Positions 9,746-18,769 of a DNA stretch of 64,000 bases are shown one piece after another; within the stretch, counting starts at the first letter, position 1, and every line of letters begins with the position of its first letter. The translations under genes and the position numbers were made by a program. Origin of the DNA: JAOAFZ01 sp964407325 (GTDB lineage: Bacteria; Patescibacteriota; Microgenomatia; UBA1406; GWC2-37-13); NCBI GenBank assembly GCA_964407325.1, contig CAYOVA010000004.1, positions 1 through 64,000 of the forward strand, read 5' to 3'. The notes beneath the pieces were generated by a model. It was not told the origin of the DNA. It did no database searches and was given only the letters and a program-made list of their open reading frames with translations.

Positions 9746-10134
9746 AATTTTATATTGCTTCGAAATTCGAGCAAAAGGAACTGGTAATTGAAGCAACAAA
9801 GAAGCTTGTAGCAGCAGGCCATAGTGCAAGTTATGATTGGACAGATCATATTCAACATAAGCCCTATAGTCAGTTTCAGCAAGTAGCGAAAAGATACTCA
9901 GAAGAAGAAGTGCAAGGTATTCTCGTTTGTGATGTGTTAATTCTTATTACAGCTCCTGAGAAAGGCGCAGGTTATTCAACAGAATTGGGGGTTGCACTTG
10001 GATCAAACGTCTTGCGAAAGAAACCTGCTATTTATGTAGTTGGGAAATATACCGATCTTAATCTTTTTTACTTTCATCCTGCTATCACGCGTGTTGATGC
10101 AATAGAAGACGTTTTACAAGATATTGCCATTTAG
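9742..10134 (+). CDS. Nucleoside 2-deoxyribosyltransferase-like protein
   Basis: The 130-residue protein has the small Rossmann-like fold pattern of this family: MKFYIASKF at the start, a middle CDVLILITAPEKGAGYSTELGVALG segment whose Glu matches the catalytic Glu of the deoxyribosyltransferases, and IYVVGK. Family members transfer deoxyribose between bases or hydrolyse nucleotides, so the precise reaction is uncertain. It overlaps the upstream gene by 4 nt, suggesting coupled translation. Confidence 0.65.
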   Translation: MKFYIASKFEQKELVIEATKKLVAAGHSASYDWTDHIQHKPYSQFQQVAKRYSEEEVQGILVCDVLILITAPEKGAGYSTELGVALGSNVLRKKPAIYVVGKYTDLNLFYFHPAITRVDAIEDVLQDIAI

Positions 10135-10165
10135 ACTATTAGAATTTATACATTTTTATACACAC

Positions 10166-11530
10166 ATGCCAAACTTTGATCTTTCATCATTTCACGATTA
10201 CGATGTTCGCGGAATTTATCCAACCGAAATTAATGAAGATTTCTTTTATCATTTGGGGAAATCCTATGCGCTTTATTTTAAAAAAGGACCGATTGGGGTG
10301 GGTCATGATACACGACCGCATTCTCCGTCCCTTACTAAAGCGTTTATAGAAGGCATGACCGACTATGGTGTTGATGTTGTTGATCTGGGCAATATCTCAA
10401 CAGAAATGCATAACTTCTCAAATGGAAAACACGACTTCTATGCCAACATAATGATTACGGCCAGCCATAACCCAAAAGAATACAACGGGGTAAAAAGCGC
10501 ACTGCATGGGGTTATTCCTCTTCATGGAGGATTCGGACTTCCCGAAATTAAAGCAGCAATGAATCAGGATATTCCCAAACCCGAGAAAAAAGGAACGGTA
10601 ACCAAAATGGACATTTTTGACGAATGGATTCAGCATGTAATGAGCTCTATCGATACATCCAGAATGAAGCCGGCTATGAAAGTTGTGGTTGATGCCGGTA
10701 ATGGAATGGGAGGACCCGCATGGGATAAGATCAGAACCATGCTTCCCATTGAAATAGTTCCTATGTACCTTGACCCGGACGGTTCATTCCCGAATCATAT
10801 GCCTGACCCTTCCAAAGATGCAAACTTGGCGCAACTCTCAGCAAAAGTAGTAGAAGTCGGTGCCGAGTTGGGTATTGCGCTTGATGGTGATGCCGATCGT
10901 GCCGTATTCGTCGATAATGAAGGAAAACGGGTGGGTGGAACAATTGTAACTGCGATGTTATCAGAACACTTTTTAAAGCAGCAGAAAGGGGTAATTCTTT
11001 ACGATGCCACCGAAGGAAAAATAATCAAAGATGTCGTTGAAAAGAATGGCGGGACTGCAATCCGCACTCGCGTCGGGCATTCGTTCATCAAGGTTATTAT
11101 GAAAGAACAAAAGGCTATTTTTGCCGGTGAAGAATCAGGCCATTATTACTTCTCCATGAATTTTAATGCAGAATCATCACTCATGGCCGGGCTCCTCATG
11201 ATCGATATTATCGCCGAAAAGGGAAAGCCGCTCTCAGAAATACGGAAAGAATACGATGTCTATGCACGCTCGGGAGAAACCAACTTCAAAGTACCAAACG
11301 GTCAGGAAATGCTGGAAAAACTGAAAACTGAATTTACGGTAAAAGCTGACAGTACCGATGAGATCGACGGTTTTACGTTCTGGTTTAAAGACTGGTGGTT
11401 TATTGTACGGCTTTCTAAAACTGAACCACTACTAAGACTGTTTATGGAAGCTGATACCAAAGAACTACTCGACCAGCATATGCAGGAAGTAGTTACCGTT
11501 TTGGAGGCAAACGGGGCAGTACGAAAGTAA
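10166..11530 (+). CDS. Phosphomannomutase/phosphoglucomutase
   Basis: This enzyme interconverts hexose 6-phosphates and 1-phosphates through a phosphoserine. The active-site serine is S100 in TASHNP, the Mg-binding loop is DGDADR at 240-245, and the sugar-binding EESGH motif follows. At 454 residues it is normal for bacterial alpha-phosphohexomutases. The start at 10166 is chosen over an upstream in-frame codon because homology begins at FDLSSFHDYDVRG. It sits directly after the nucleotidyltransferase gene, so both probably act in nucleotide-sugar synthesis. Confidence 0.9.
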   Translation: MPNFDLSSFHDYDVRGIYPTEINEDFFYHLGKSYALYFKKGPIGVGHDTRPHSPSLTKAFIEGMTDYGVDVVDLGNISTEMHNFSNGKHDFYANIMITASHNPKEYNGVKSALHGVIPLHGGFGLPEIKAAMNQDIPKPEKKGTVTKMDIFDEWIQHVMSSIDTSRMKPAMKVVVDAGNGMGGPAWDKIRTMLPIEIVPMYLDPDGSFPNHMPDPSKDANLAQLSAKVVEVGAELGIALDGDADRAVFVDNEGKRVGGTIVTAMLSEHFLKQQKGVILYDATEGKIIKDVVEKNGGTAIRTRVGHSFIKVIMKEQKAIFAGEESGHYYFSMNFNAESSLMAGLLMIDIIAEKGKPLSEIRKEYDVYARSGETNFKVPNGQEMLEKLKTEFTVKADSTDEIDGFTFWFKDWWFIVRLSKTEPLLRLFMEADTKELLDQHMQEVVTVLEANGAVRK

Positions 11531-11551
11531 TTCTGCTATACTTGCTACACT

Positions 11552-13246
11552 ATGGCGGATACAGACAAAGAAAAGGAAGAACAGCCTGAAGCTTCTGATG
11601 TTGAACAAAAAAAATCTCAACCAGATAAGAACGTTGCTGAAGAGTCTGATGATGAAATTGAACTTTCCAAGATTACCTCTGCCTTATTAAACGCTGTTGC
11701 TGAAATAAAACCCCGCGATTTGCCCGATGAATACACCCGTATCAGTGTTTCCCGGGCGGTTTCACTTCTTGCCATTGTCTATGAGAAAGTGCGGAATGCA
11801 ATAGAATATCGAGAAGACCATCTTATTCGTCGGGCAGCTATAGAACGAATTTTACGCCGTCGTTTAGCAATCAATCCAAATGGGGAAGGTGAAGGGGAAA
11901 GTCTTATCCGCGAACTGCTCTGGGCACGCTACTTCCCCAAAAATTCGTTAAGTGAAGACGATGTTGATGTTGTTCAAAAAATTATCGAAAAATACATCCT
12001 GGTTAAAAACCAGCTTCTGAAAGGCAAACCCGATCATGAACAAGCATATCTGTCCACCTTTCTGATTGATCTTATGTCATGTGAAATCGAAGAAGCCTTA
12101 AGCCCTGATATAGCGCAAAGGGAGGCGTTTTATACCTACTTTATTTTCCAGACACTTCATAAAACCATAAAAATAGATGATGTCCCAGAGGATATGAAAG
12201 ATGTGTATTTTCTAGCCGCACTTGAACGTTCTTACCGGAAACTTGACCGACCCTATCAGCGCTTTCATATCTACAACCTCTTCTACGAACCAATTTCATC
12301 TCAAAGCAACACAGATTTACAGGAACATATCCCTAAACTAAAGCAAATGTTTGAGAGGATCGACCAATCGTTATTAAGCCCCCATGTCGACAAGCTTGAC
12401 AAATATACAAAGCGACAGCTTCCAGCGTACCTGATTTTGTTTGAGGTAATAACAAATGCGGGGAAAGATGCCCAATATCTTCTCACCAGCAGAAGTAAGC
12501 TCTGGGAAGCAGTAGAAAAGGAGTGTAATGATAAATATAAACAAATTAAACATCGCCTTACCACTATGGCGATTAGAAGCCTGGTGTACATTTTTATTAC
12601 GAAAATGCTGTTGGCGATTATACTTGAATATCCGGTTTCCATGATGCTTTACAATGAAGCACCACTACTTCCCATAATCATAAATAGTTTGTTCCCACCA
12701 CTCCTAATGATAATGATAGTCTTGTGGTTTCAGTTACCTGGTAAAGATAATACCGTTCGCATTTATTACCGGATAATTCAAACGGTTAATGCCGACCCAA
12801 CATTTGAAACACGAACTGCCTTAATAACAAAGAAAAAGAGAGAAAAAAACAGTATATTACGCTCAATTTTCACTATTTTGTATGTCGCAACATTTGGGAT
12901 TACACTCTATGTAATCCATCACGTTCTTAACTTGCTTAATTTCCATTTTCTGAGTCAACTTCTTTTTATCTTCTTTGTAAGTGTGGTTAGCTTTTTCTCG
13001 TACCGTATCAAGCAGATCATTAACGAATACAGGTTGGTTGAAAAAGAAAGTATCCTTGCTCCCATTATCGACTTCTTCTTTGTACCGATACTCTCGCTTG
13101 GAAAGTACTTTAACATGGGTGTTTCAAAAATAAACTTTTTTACCGTTATCTTCGACTTTATAATAGAAGCTCCCTTTAAGCTCATTATTGATGTAATAGA
13201 GGAGTGGATAAAGTTTACCAGAGCAAGAAAAGACGAAATCATATAG
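11552..13246 (+). CDS. Hypothetical four-helix membrane protein with acidic N-terminus
   Basis: The 564-residue protein begins with about 40 acidic, Lys-rich residues. A soluble helical region to about residue 335 follows, then four hydrophobic segments at about 338-362, 370-392, 434-460 and 466-486, and a final amphipathic helical part. No family is recognised. TATACT lies 9 nt before the ATG. The following gene also encodes a small membrane protein, and the two may work together, but nothing shows their role. Confidence 0.6.
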   Translation: MADTDKEKEEQPEASDVEQKKSQPDKNVAEESDDEIELSKITSALLNAVAEIKPRDLPDEYTRISVSRAVSLLAIVYEKVRNAIEYREDHLIRRAAIERILRRRLAINPNGEGEGESLIRELLWARYFPKNSLSEDDVDVVQKIIEKYILVKNQLLKGKPDHEQAYLSTFLIDLMSCEIEEALSPDIAQREAFYTYFIFQTLHKTIKIDDVPEDMKDVYFLAALERSYRKLDRPYQRFHIYNLFYEPISSQSNTDLQEHIPKLKQMFERIDQSLLSPHVDKLDKYTKRQLPAYLILFEVITNAGKDAQYLLTSRSKLWEAVEKECNDKYKQIKHRLTTMAIRSLVYIFITKMLLAIILEYPVSMMLYNEAPLLPIIINSLFPPLLMIMIVLWFQLPGKDNTVRIYYRIIQTVNADPTFETRTALITKKKREKNSILRSIFTILYVATFGITLYVIHHVLNLLNFHFLSQLLFIFFVSVVSFFSYRIKQIINEYRLVEKESILAPIIDFFFVPILSLGKYFNMGVSKINFFTVIFDFIIEAPFKLIIDVIEEWIKFTRARKDEII

Positions 13247-13312
13247 CATAGCCTTAGTCTTCCTAAAATACGTATAGAGTGGTATAATAGAGCCTCGAAT
13301 TTTTAACTACTT

Positions 13313-13684
13313 ATGTTACGAAATTACTTTGACTCATTTACGAATCAGTGGTTTTTCGAGCCACCAAAATCCTTTTTAAGGTATCTGCTTGTGTATATTA
13401 AAGGTGACACAATTGTCCTTCTGCCATTTGCCGTTGTTGTGTTGTTATTTGGCTTTGTTTCCATTGATTTTATGCTGGTACTTATTGGTCTTTTTATTGC
13501 ATTCCGGGGACTGGGAGAAATGATGTTCTGGATACTTCAACAATTCGGACCAAGAACATATAGACCAAATGACTTTGGCTTTACACAATTGGATAATAAC
13601 GCAATCTACATTATTTACCAGCTTTTGGGTATGGTAAGTGCAATTTCGGGAACAGCTCTGGTAATCATGCTTCTCTTCTTTTAA
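13313..13684 (+). CDS. Small hypothetical membrane protein
   Basis: The 123 residues contain three likely membrane helices, about 27-47, 49-70 and 98-122. No family is recognised. TATAAT at 13283-13288 lies 24 nt before the ATG, so the mRNA probably has a short leader, unlike most neighbours, but no SD sequence is evident. Confidence 0.55.
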   Translation: MLRNYFDSFTNQWFFEPPKSFLRYLLVYIKGDTIVLLPFAVVVLLFGFVSIDFMLVLIGLFIAFRGLGEMMFWILQQFGPRTYRPNDFGFTQLDNNAIYIIYQLLGMVSAISGTALVIMLLFF

Positions 13685-13698
13685 GGTACAATGTTCTG

Positions 13699-14838
13699 AT
13701 GAAATCGATAGTATTGGCGATAGTTGGACTCGTTGCTGGTATAGCTGCTGCTTACTTTGTTGCTTCTGAAGAAGCTCCGATGGCTTTAAGAAAAGTTGTG
13801 CATGCCAAACCAACAATGGAAATCATGGGATTCCAGCCTTTTTGGTTGTTGGATCAAGCAGATAGCGACTATTCTTCTTATGCTTCGCAACTCACTTACT
13901 TTGGATTGCAACTTGCTGATGATGGTACTATTCGTAAGCTCAATACAGATGTCGAACAGGAACCGGGATGGTCAAATCTAAACACCACAAGAGTACAAAC
14001 TATGCTGCAGAATGCTAAAAAAGAAGGAGTTGTTCTTTCCCTTGCCGTGCAAAATGCAAATGAGGAAAGTATAGATAGCATGATGCAAGATCCAGTAGCT
14101 GCGGCATATAACCTTATAAACGATATTGAACCAATCGTTAAAGCAAATGGTTTTACTGACATTAATCTCGATATTGAAAGCTTTGTAGATGTTCCCCTAG
14201 AAAAACAACAAGCCTTTACGTTGTTTGTTGAAACCATTTCACATGAAGTAAGATCTCGAAAACTGGGAACGATATCTATCGATATCACACCAATGTCACT
14301 TATTCGCCAGCGTCTTACTTCAGCAAATGATATTGTTCCTTTTGTCAATACAGTGATACTAATGGCCTATGACTATACTTACATAGGTTCCTACTCTACA
14401 GGTCCTGTTGCTCCAGTAGATGGAGCGGGTGAGGTACGGGAATTAGATATTGAGTCGTCGCTCCAGGAGTTATTGAGGGTAGCCCCAAAAGAAAAAGTGC
14501 TGTTAGGAATTCCTACATATGGGTATGAGTGGGAAACTATCTCAGCTGAGCCAGGTGCTGCAGTTATACCTGGAACCGGCAAAACAGCAAGCGCAAAAAG
14601 AGTCGATACACTAAGAAGAACCTGCACCCAGTGTAAAGAAGCACGTGATCCAGTCTCAAAACAACCTTACTTAATCATAAAAGAACAAGATTACTACAGA
14701 CAGCTTTTTTATGTAGACAATGTATCGTTAAGAACAACACTCCAACTTGCTGAAAGCTATAACCTTGCCGGGGTTGCAATCTGGGCTTTCGGGTACGAAA
14801 CGCAGTCGATGAGAGATGAGCTTTCCCTATATCGATAA
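13699..14838 (+). CDS. Glycoside hydrolase family 18-like protein
   Basis: An N-terminal membrane segment (residues 3-22) precedes a GH18 barrel. The catalytic strand reads DINLDIE at 154-160, with E160 as expected proton donor, and VILMAYDY is the usual GH18 strand 6 motif. The 379-residue form resembles spore-germination YaaH-type and chitinase-like proteins that act on N-acetylglucosamine polymers outside the cell. A TACAAT box (13687-13692) lies 6 nt before the ATG. A Cys pair (RRTCTQCKE) sits in an insertion before the last strands. Confidence 0.8.
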   Translation: MKSIVLAIVGLVAGIAAAYFVASEEAPMALRKVVHAKPTMEIMGFQPFWLLDQADSDYSSYASQLTYFGLQLADDGTIRKLNTDVEQEPGWSNLNTTRVQTMLQNAKKEGVVLSLAVQNANEESIDSMMQDPVAAAYNLINDIEPIVKANGFTDINLDIESFVDVPLEKQQAFTLFVETISHEVRSRKLGTISIDITPMSLIRQRLTSANDIVPFVNTVILMAYDYTYIGSYSTGPVAPVDGAGEVRELDIESSLQELLRVAPKEKVLLGIPTYGYEWETISAEPGAAVIPGTGKTASAKRVDTLRRTCTQCKEARDPVSKQPYLIIKEQDYYRQLFYVDNVSLRTTLQLAESYNLAGVAIWAFGYETQSMRDELSLYR

Positions 14839-14840
14839 GA

Positions 14841-15494
14841 CTATTCAATGATAACTTCATCTATTGCTCCATCAAATAGCGCAGTAGAATTTTGAGGAAT
14901 CTCTTCTACTTGAGTTTGATTAGTATTGGTGACCCAACTTATTTTTGCAGTACCTTTTTGCGTAATAATATCTATTATCCCTTCATCTTCCCGCGGAGTA
15001 ATGGTAACGTCACCATTGATATGAATAACAGTTCCAGCTGTTCTTACAGAAACAGGGTGTTGGGTACGATACAAAACAGTACCTGCAATCTGATGTAAAA
15101 GAAATGTGTTTGCGAGCGCGTTTACAATAGTTACTTGTGAACGAGAATCTACTTGCAAATCACAGAGGTTAGGAAACGTTATCTGAGCGGTTCCTTCATC
15201 TGTAAAGATAGTATCTCCATCGACCAAATCTGCTCCTTGGGTTGCCTCCACAGGCTCTGTGTCGTCTCGTTTGCCGATTTTCACTTCACCTTCAGTACTG
15301 GAAACTGTTCCTATGATTCCTGCTGAAGGTGGTCTTAAGATAAAAGGTGGAGGCGAAATAATAGGAGTCGAAGACACCGTTGGGGAGGATATAGAATTAT
15401 CGTTGGGAAAAAATAGTGATCTATTCAAAACAGCAAGAGTACCCCAGAAGCCAAGTATTGAACATCCGAGAACTACGATGAGTGTCTTAATCAT
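14841..15494 (-). CDS. Membrane-anchored FecR-domain-like protein
   Basis: The 217-residue protein has an N-terminal membrane segment (about 4-24), a Ser/Pro-rich linker to about 60, then a FecR-like beta domain (GTVSSTEGEVKIGKRDD, GDTIFTDEGTAQITFP). FecR-type domains occur in periplasmic signalling and in many uncharacterised surface proteins; here no sigma factor or TonB gene is nearby. Its stop lies 2 bp from that of the convergent GH18-like gene. TATAAT lies 5 nt before the start on the minus strand. Confidence 0.65.
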   Translation of the reverse strand: MIKTLIVVLGCSILGFWGTLAVLNRSLFFPNDNSISSPTVSSTPIISPPPFILRPPSAGIIGTVSSTEGEVKIGKRDDTEPVEATQGADLVDGDTIFTDEGTAQITFPNLCDLQVDSRSQVTIVNALANTFLLHQIAGTVLYRTQHPVSVRTAGTVIHINGDVTITPREDEGIIDIITQKGTAKISWVTNTNQTQVEEIPQNSTALFDGAIDEVIIE

Positions 15495-15557
15495 GCTTTA
15501 TTATAATATATCAAACTATTACAAAAAAGAATTTGTGGGGTATAATTAGGGGGGATT

Positions 15558-16013
15558 ATGCTTAAAAAACTCCTTATAACTCAAGAAGGTCTTAGAGAAA
15601 AACAAACAGAGCTCGAAACACTTTCCTGCGAACGTGAAAAAGCAGTAGCTGAACTGCAGGATGCACGTGAACTAGGAGATCGAAGTGAAAATGGAGCCTA
15701 TAAAGCTGCACGCTGGAAGCTTTCCGGTCTCGATAGAAGAATCCGTTATTTGCGCAAAGTTATAGAACGTGCTGAAGTAGTACAAAGAAAAAATAAAGAA
15801 CTAGTAGAACTGGGTGCGATTGTAGAAATAGTAATGGAAGGATATAAAAAACAGTTTACTATTGTCGGCAGCGAAGAGTCGGATTTGGCAAACGGAAAGC
15901 TATCTTTTTTCTCACCGATGGGAAAGTCGCTCATGGGGAAAAAAGAAGGGGATACATGTATTGTTCAAACTCCCAAAGGACCAGTGGAAATTGTTATTAC
16001 ACGGATACAGTAA
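15558..16013 (+). CDS. greA: Transcription elongation factor GreA
   Basis: GreA rescues backtracked RNA polymerase by stimulating transcript cleavage. The N-terminal coiled coil has the tip pattern ARELGDRSENGAYKAAR with the acidic residues needed for cleavage, and the C-terminal FKBP-like domain ends in FFSPMGKSLMGKKEGD, a GreA hallmark. Length (151) is normal. TATAAT followed by AGGGGGG lies directly upstream of the ATG, so a weak SD role is possible but the leader would be only a few nt. The histidine kinase gene starts 1 nt after its stop. Confidence 0.93.
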   Translation: MLKKLLITQEGLREKQTELETLSCEREKAVAELQDARELGDRSENGAYKAARWKLSGLDRRIRYLRKVIERAEVVQRKNKELVELGAIVEIVMEGYKKQFTIVGSEESDLANGKLSFFSPMGKSLMGKKEGDTCIVQTPKGPVEIVITRIQ

Positions 16014-16014
16014 T

Positions 16015-17598
16015 ATGGTTAATACCTTGCTTCTGGGGCGGAAAGTAAACAAGCTTTTGAGAAAACCGGTGAGCGTTCTGGTTATTTCTCTTATTCTCTT
16101 AAGCGGGCTTGTCTTCTTGCTCGCATATAACTTTAATAGAGCTGATAAAAGTAAATTCCAGGAAAAAAAGCAAACAATAGTTTTAAACTTCAGGGAAAAG
16201 TTGTTGTCCTATCGCTCTCTTTTAATGGCATATGGACACTTGTTTAGCCAATTAAATGAAACTGGTGTTTTAACCAGTAGAAATACTTTTAATTCCGAAA
16301 GCTATCTTGAAAACCGTCGCGAGATCCGCGCAATCGGATATTACACCTCAAACGCCGCCTCTGTTGCTCAAATACGATACCTCGAATTGTTCGGAAACGA
16401 CTCCGCATACGAAGTAAATTCACTTATTTCAACCTTGGATTTAAGAAAGCTAACTGCTGAAGTAGAGGGCTTGAATGAAGGTGTGATTCTCAGGATAAAT
16501 GCAAATTACATTATTTACATCGCTGCTGCAAATGAACAGGATATTAACAATGGGAATGTATTCCTTATCATCAATCAACAGGATATTTTTAGAATGCTCA
16601 GCAAATACACCCCAGCATATGTTGAGTACCGGATATTTGATATATCATCCCGTCCTACTCCTGTGTTTACCCATACTATGGATAATCGAACTTTTTTTCC
16701 GTTTACACGAACCCGATCAGAAGTCGAAGAGTTAATAACTGTTGGTTCTTTTTCCTGGTTGTTTCGGTTCTACTTCTACGATAGCTTTACAGAAATTACG
16801 CAATTCCTTATAGTGCTGGTTACTATTATCCTTGGACTGATAATTTCATTGATGTTATATACCTTTAGTTTACGAAACCATAGGGCAATGCGAAAAGCAC
16901 ACCATCTGGAAAGCCAGAAAGACGAATTCGTTGCTATAGCAAGTCATGAACTCAAAACGCCTCTTACCAGTATAAAAGCTCTGAACCAAATTCTGGCTCA
17001 AAAGATGGCCACAGAGGGTAATATACTGTTTGATAGTTTTTTCCGTAAAATGGACTCCCAGATTATCAGAATGGAAAATCTGATTAACGACCTTTTGGAT
17101 GTATCACGTATTCGCTCAGGCAAATTGAGTTACACTCTTAATTATTTTGATCTTGAACAGGTTGTCAGGAATGCCTGCGAAGAGATAACAACTATCAGAA
17201 AAACCCATAAGATTGTTATTAATGGTGCAATTAAAAAGCAGGTATTTGGTGATAAAGACAGAATCTCTCAGGTTATTACCAACATCCTGGTAAATTCAAT
17301 AAAGTATTCCCCACAAGCCAATTTGATTATTGTGGGAATGGAAGAAACTCAAAAGGAAGCAATTATTTCGGTACAGGATTTCGGAATAGGGATTACCCGG
17401 GAAAACCAGAAGCGAATTTTTGATAGATTTTACCGCGTAAGTACTGATGAACACATGTACAAAGGTCTGGGAATTGGACTTTTTATTTCTTCAGAAGTAA
17501 TAGCCAAACATAAAGGGAAAATTTGGGTGAAAAGTAAAAAAAACAAAGGATCAACATTCTATTTCTCACTACCCTTTCATCCAACTAAGGTAAAATAG
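16015..17598 (+). CDS. Sensor histidine kinase
   Basis: The 527-residue protein has two membrane segments (about 21-40 and 264-286) flanking an extracytoplasmic sensor region of about 220 residues of unknown type. In the cytoplasm a HisKA domain carries the phospho-acceptor H311 in SHELKTPLTSI, followed by a HATPase domain with N427 (NILVNSIKYSP), DFGIGI and GLGIGL motifs. The start at 16015 follows the greA stop. No response regulator gene is in the window, so it is an orphan here. Confidence 0.9.
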   Translation: MVNTLLLGRKVNKLLRKPVSVLVISLILLSGLVFLLAYNFNRADKSKFQEKKQTIVLNFREKLLSYRSLLMAYGHLFSQLNETGVLTSRNTFNSESYLENRREIRAIGYYTSNAASVAQIRYLELFGNDSAYEVNSLISTLDLRKLTAEVEGLNEGVILRINANYIIYIAAANEQDINNGNVFLIINQQDIFRMLSKYTPAYVEYRIFDISSRPTPVFTHTMDNRTFFPFTRTRSEVEELITVGSFSWLFRFYFYDSFTEITQFLIVLVTIILGLIISLMLYTFSLRNHRAMRKAHHLESQKDEFVAIASHELKTPLTSIKALNQILAQKMATEGNILFDSFFRKMDSQIIRMENLINDLLDVSRIRSGKLSYTLNYFDLEQVVRNACEEITTIRKTHKIVINGAIKKQVFGDKDRISQVITNILVNSIKYSPQANLIIVGMEETQKEAIISVQDFGIGITRENQKRIFDRFYRVSTDEHMYKGLGIGLFISSEVIAKHKGKIWVKSKKNKGSTFYFSLPFHPTKVK

Positions 17599-17605
17599 AG
17601 ATAGT

Positions 17606-18163
17606 ATGTCTTTACCGGTACTTATTTTTCTTATTCTTGGGCTGTTATCCATCCAGTTTCTGTGGATTGCAACTTATAGCTACACCGCAAAGGAATATTT
17701 TACAGATACGTTCAAAAAAAGGATACCAGCTACCTTTCTTCTGGTATTTTTTGTTTTAGTTTGTGAGTTTATTACAGGATTCCTTATTCCGTTTCCTTCC
17801 GGAAATTATTCACTGTTACTTACCATTATCGGATTATCAATGTATGAACTGGGAATTGCGCTTTCGGTATGGGCAAAATTAACTATGAAAGAAAACTGGG
17901 GAAATCCGGCCGAACATAACATTGAACGTCAAAAAAAACTGGTCACCTCTGGTCCTTTTGCTTTTAGCAGAAATCCTATATATGCCGGTCTGCTTTTAAT
18001 AGTATTGGGATTTGGTATTGCCTTAAAAAGCTATCTGATCGTACTCGTGATACCACTCTACTATTATTTTTCTAATGTAATCGAGGTTGAAGAAAATCTC
18101 CTGCGCACTCATTTTAGCAAGCTATACCTTGATTATTGTAAAACCGTTCGTCGTTTTTTTTAA
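17606..18163 (+). CDS. Isoprenylcysteine/phospholipid methyltransferase-family membrane protein
   Basis: The 185-residue protein has about five hydrophobic segments. The C-terminal half has the ICMT/PEMT pattern: a Lys-Thr-Ser-Gly-Pro-Phe turn then SRNPIYAGLLL, and a final EVEENLLRTHF with the conserved Glu. Family members methylate lipids or prenylated substrates using S-adenosylmethionine; the bacterial substrate is unknown. It follows the histidine kinase by 7 nt and may be cotranscribed. Its 3' end overlaps the converging neighbour by 4 nt. Confidence 0.75.
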   Translation: MSLPVLIFLILGLLSIQFLWIATYSYTAKEYFTDTFKKRIPATFLLVFFVLVCEFITGFLIPFPSGNYSLLLTIIGLSMYELGIALSVWAKLTMKENWGNPAEHNIERQKKLVTSGPFAFSRNPIYAGLLLIVLGFGIALKSYLIVLVIPLYYYFSNVIEVEENLLRTHFSKLYLDYCKTVRRFF

Positions 18164-18738
18164 TTTCCGTTATCTTCCGCAATTTCTTCGGGCAAATTGG
18201 CTTCTTCACAAAAACGCGCCCATGATTGTTCTTTTGCGTCATGTTCCCATCCACTCGCTAACGTCATAAATGCCATCCAACCGTTCCGGATTCCCTTATA
18301 TACTTCCGGGAATCGATAAGCCGCAACATCCAGATAGCGATTATTCGGATGGGTTATAGGAACCCTAAAATCACGGTAAAAGTCAAGATATCGTTCAAGA
18401 TACTTTTCTGTATCGGTAACTTTCAGCGCTTTATACGAATTTTCCCATTTGTTTTTAAAAGATAAATCGCGAACCCGCTTCTGATGATACTCACGCTCTT
18501 TACGCACCCCTATTAACTTTTTATTCGTATTAATTTCTTCATTGATAATCGCTTCCATACCTGCCTGAAATAATAGGATAGCCTCGATGCAAGATTCTGA
18601 TTCCTTTTGAAGGAGTTGGGTAGTTTTAAAATCCTCAATTTTTGGTGATGAAGCTTCCCAAAATGCTGCGTATGCCTCTCCAAGTCTCTTTCCTGCGCGG
18701 CGAATAAGCGTTTCCGCGATATCGACATGTCTTTGCAT
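18160..18738 (-). CDS. Hypothetical helical protein with HEPN-like motif
   Basis: The 192-residue protein is predicted helical by eye. It contains R125-VPIT-H130 followed by PNN, matching the R-x4-6-H pattern of HEPN domains, many of which are RNases or nucleotide-binding partners in defence and stress systems. No antitoxin-like nucleotidyltransferase gene is adjacent, so a toxin role is not supported by context. TATAAT lies 6 nt before its start on the minus strand, in a promoter region shared with hflX. Confidence 0.5.
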   Translation of the reverse strand: MQRHVDIAETLIRRAGKRLGEAYAAFWEASSPKIEDFKTTQLLQKESESCIEAILLFQAGMEAIINEEINTNKKLIGVRKEREYHQKRVRDLSFKNKWENSYKALKVTDTEKYLERYLDFYRDFRVPITHPNNRYLDVAAYRFPEVYKGIRNGWMAFMTLASGWEHDAKEQSWARFCEEANLPEEIAEDNGN

Positions 18739-18744
18739 GTGACC

Positions 18745-18764
18745 ATTATACCATCGGGTATAAT
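18745..18764. promoter_or_regulatory. Back-to-back leaderless promoters
   Basis: On the minus strand TATAAT (plus-strand attata, 18745-18750) lies 6 nt from the start codon at 18738. On the plus strand TATAAT (18759-18764) lies 5 nt from the hflX start at 18770. Only 31 bp separate the two start codons, and the -35 zone of each promoter overlaps the start codon of the other gene. Confidence 0.6.
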
Positions 18765-18769
18765 ACAGT

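Noticed and set aside
18160..18738. HEPN toxin-antitoxin pair
   Set aside because: The R-x4-H motif is present but no nucleotidyltransferase or other antitoxin gene is adjacent; hflX is a housekeeping gene.
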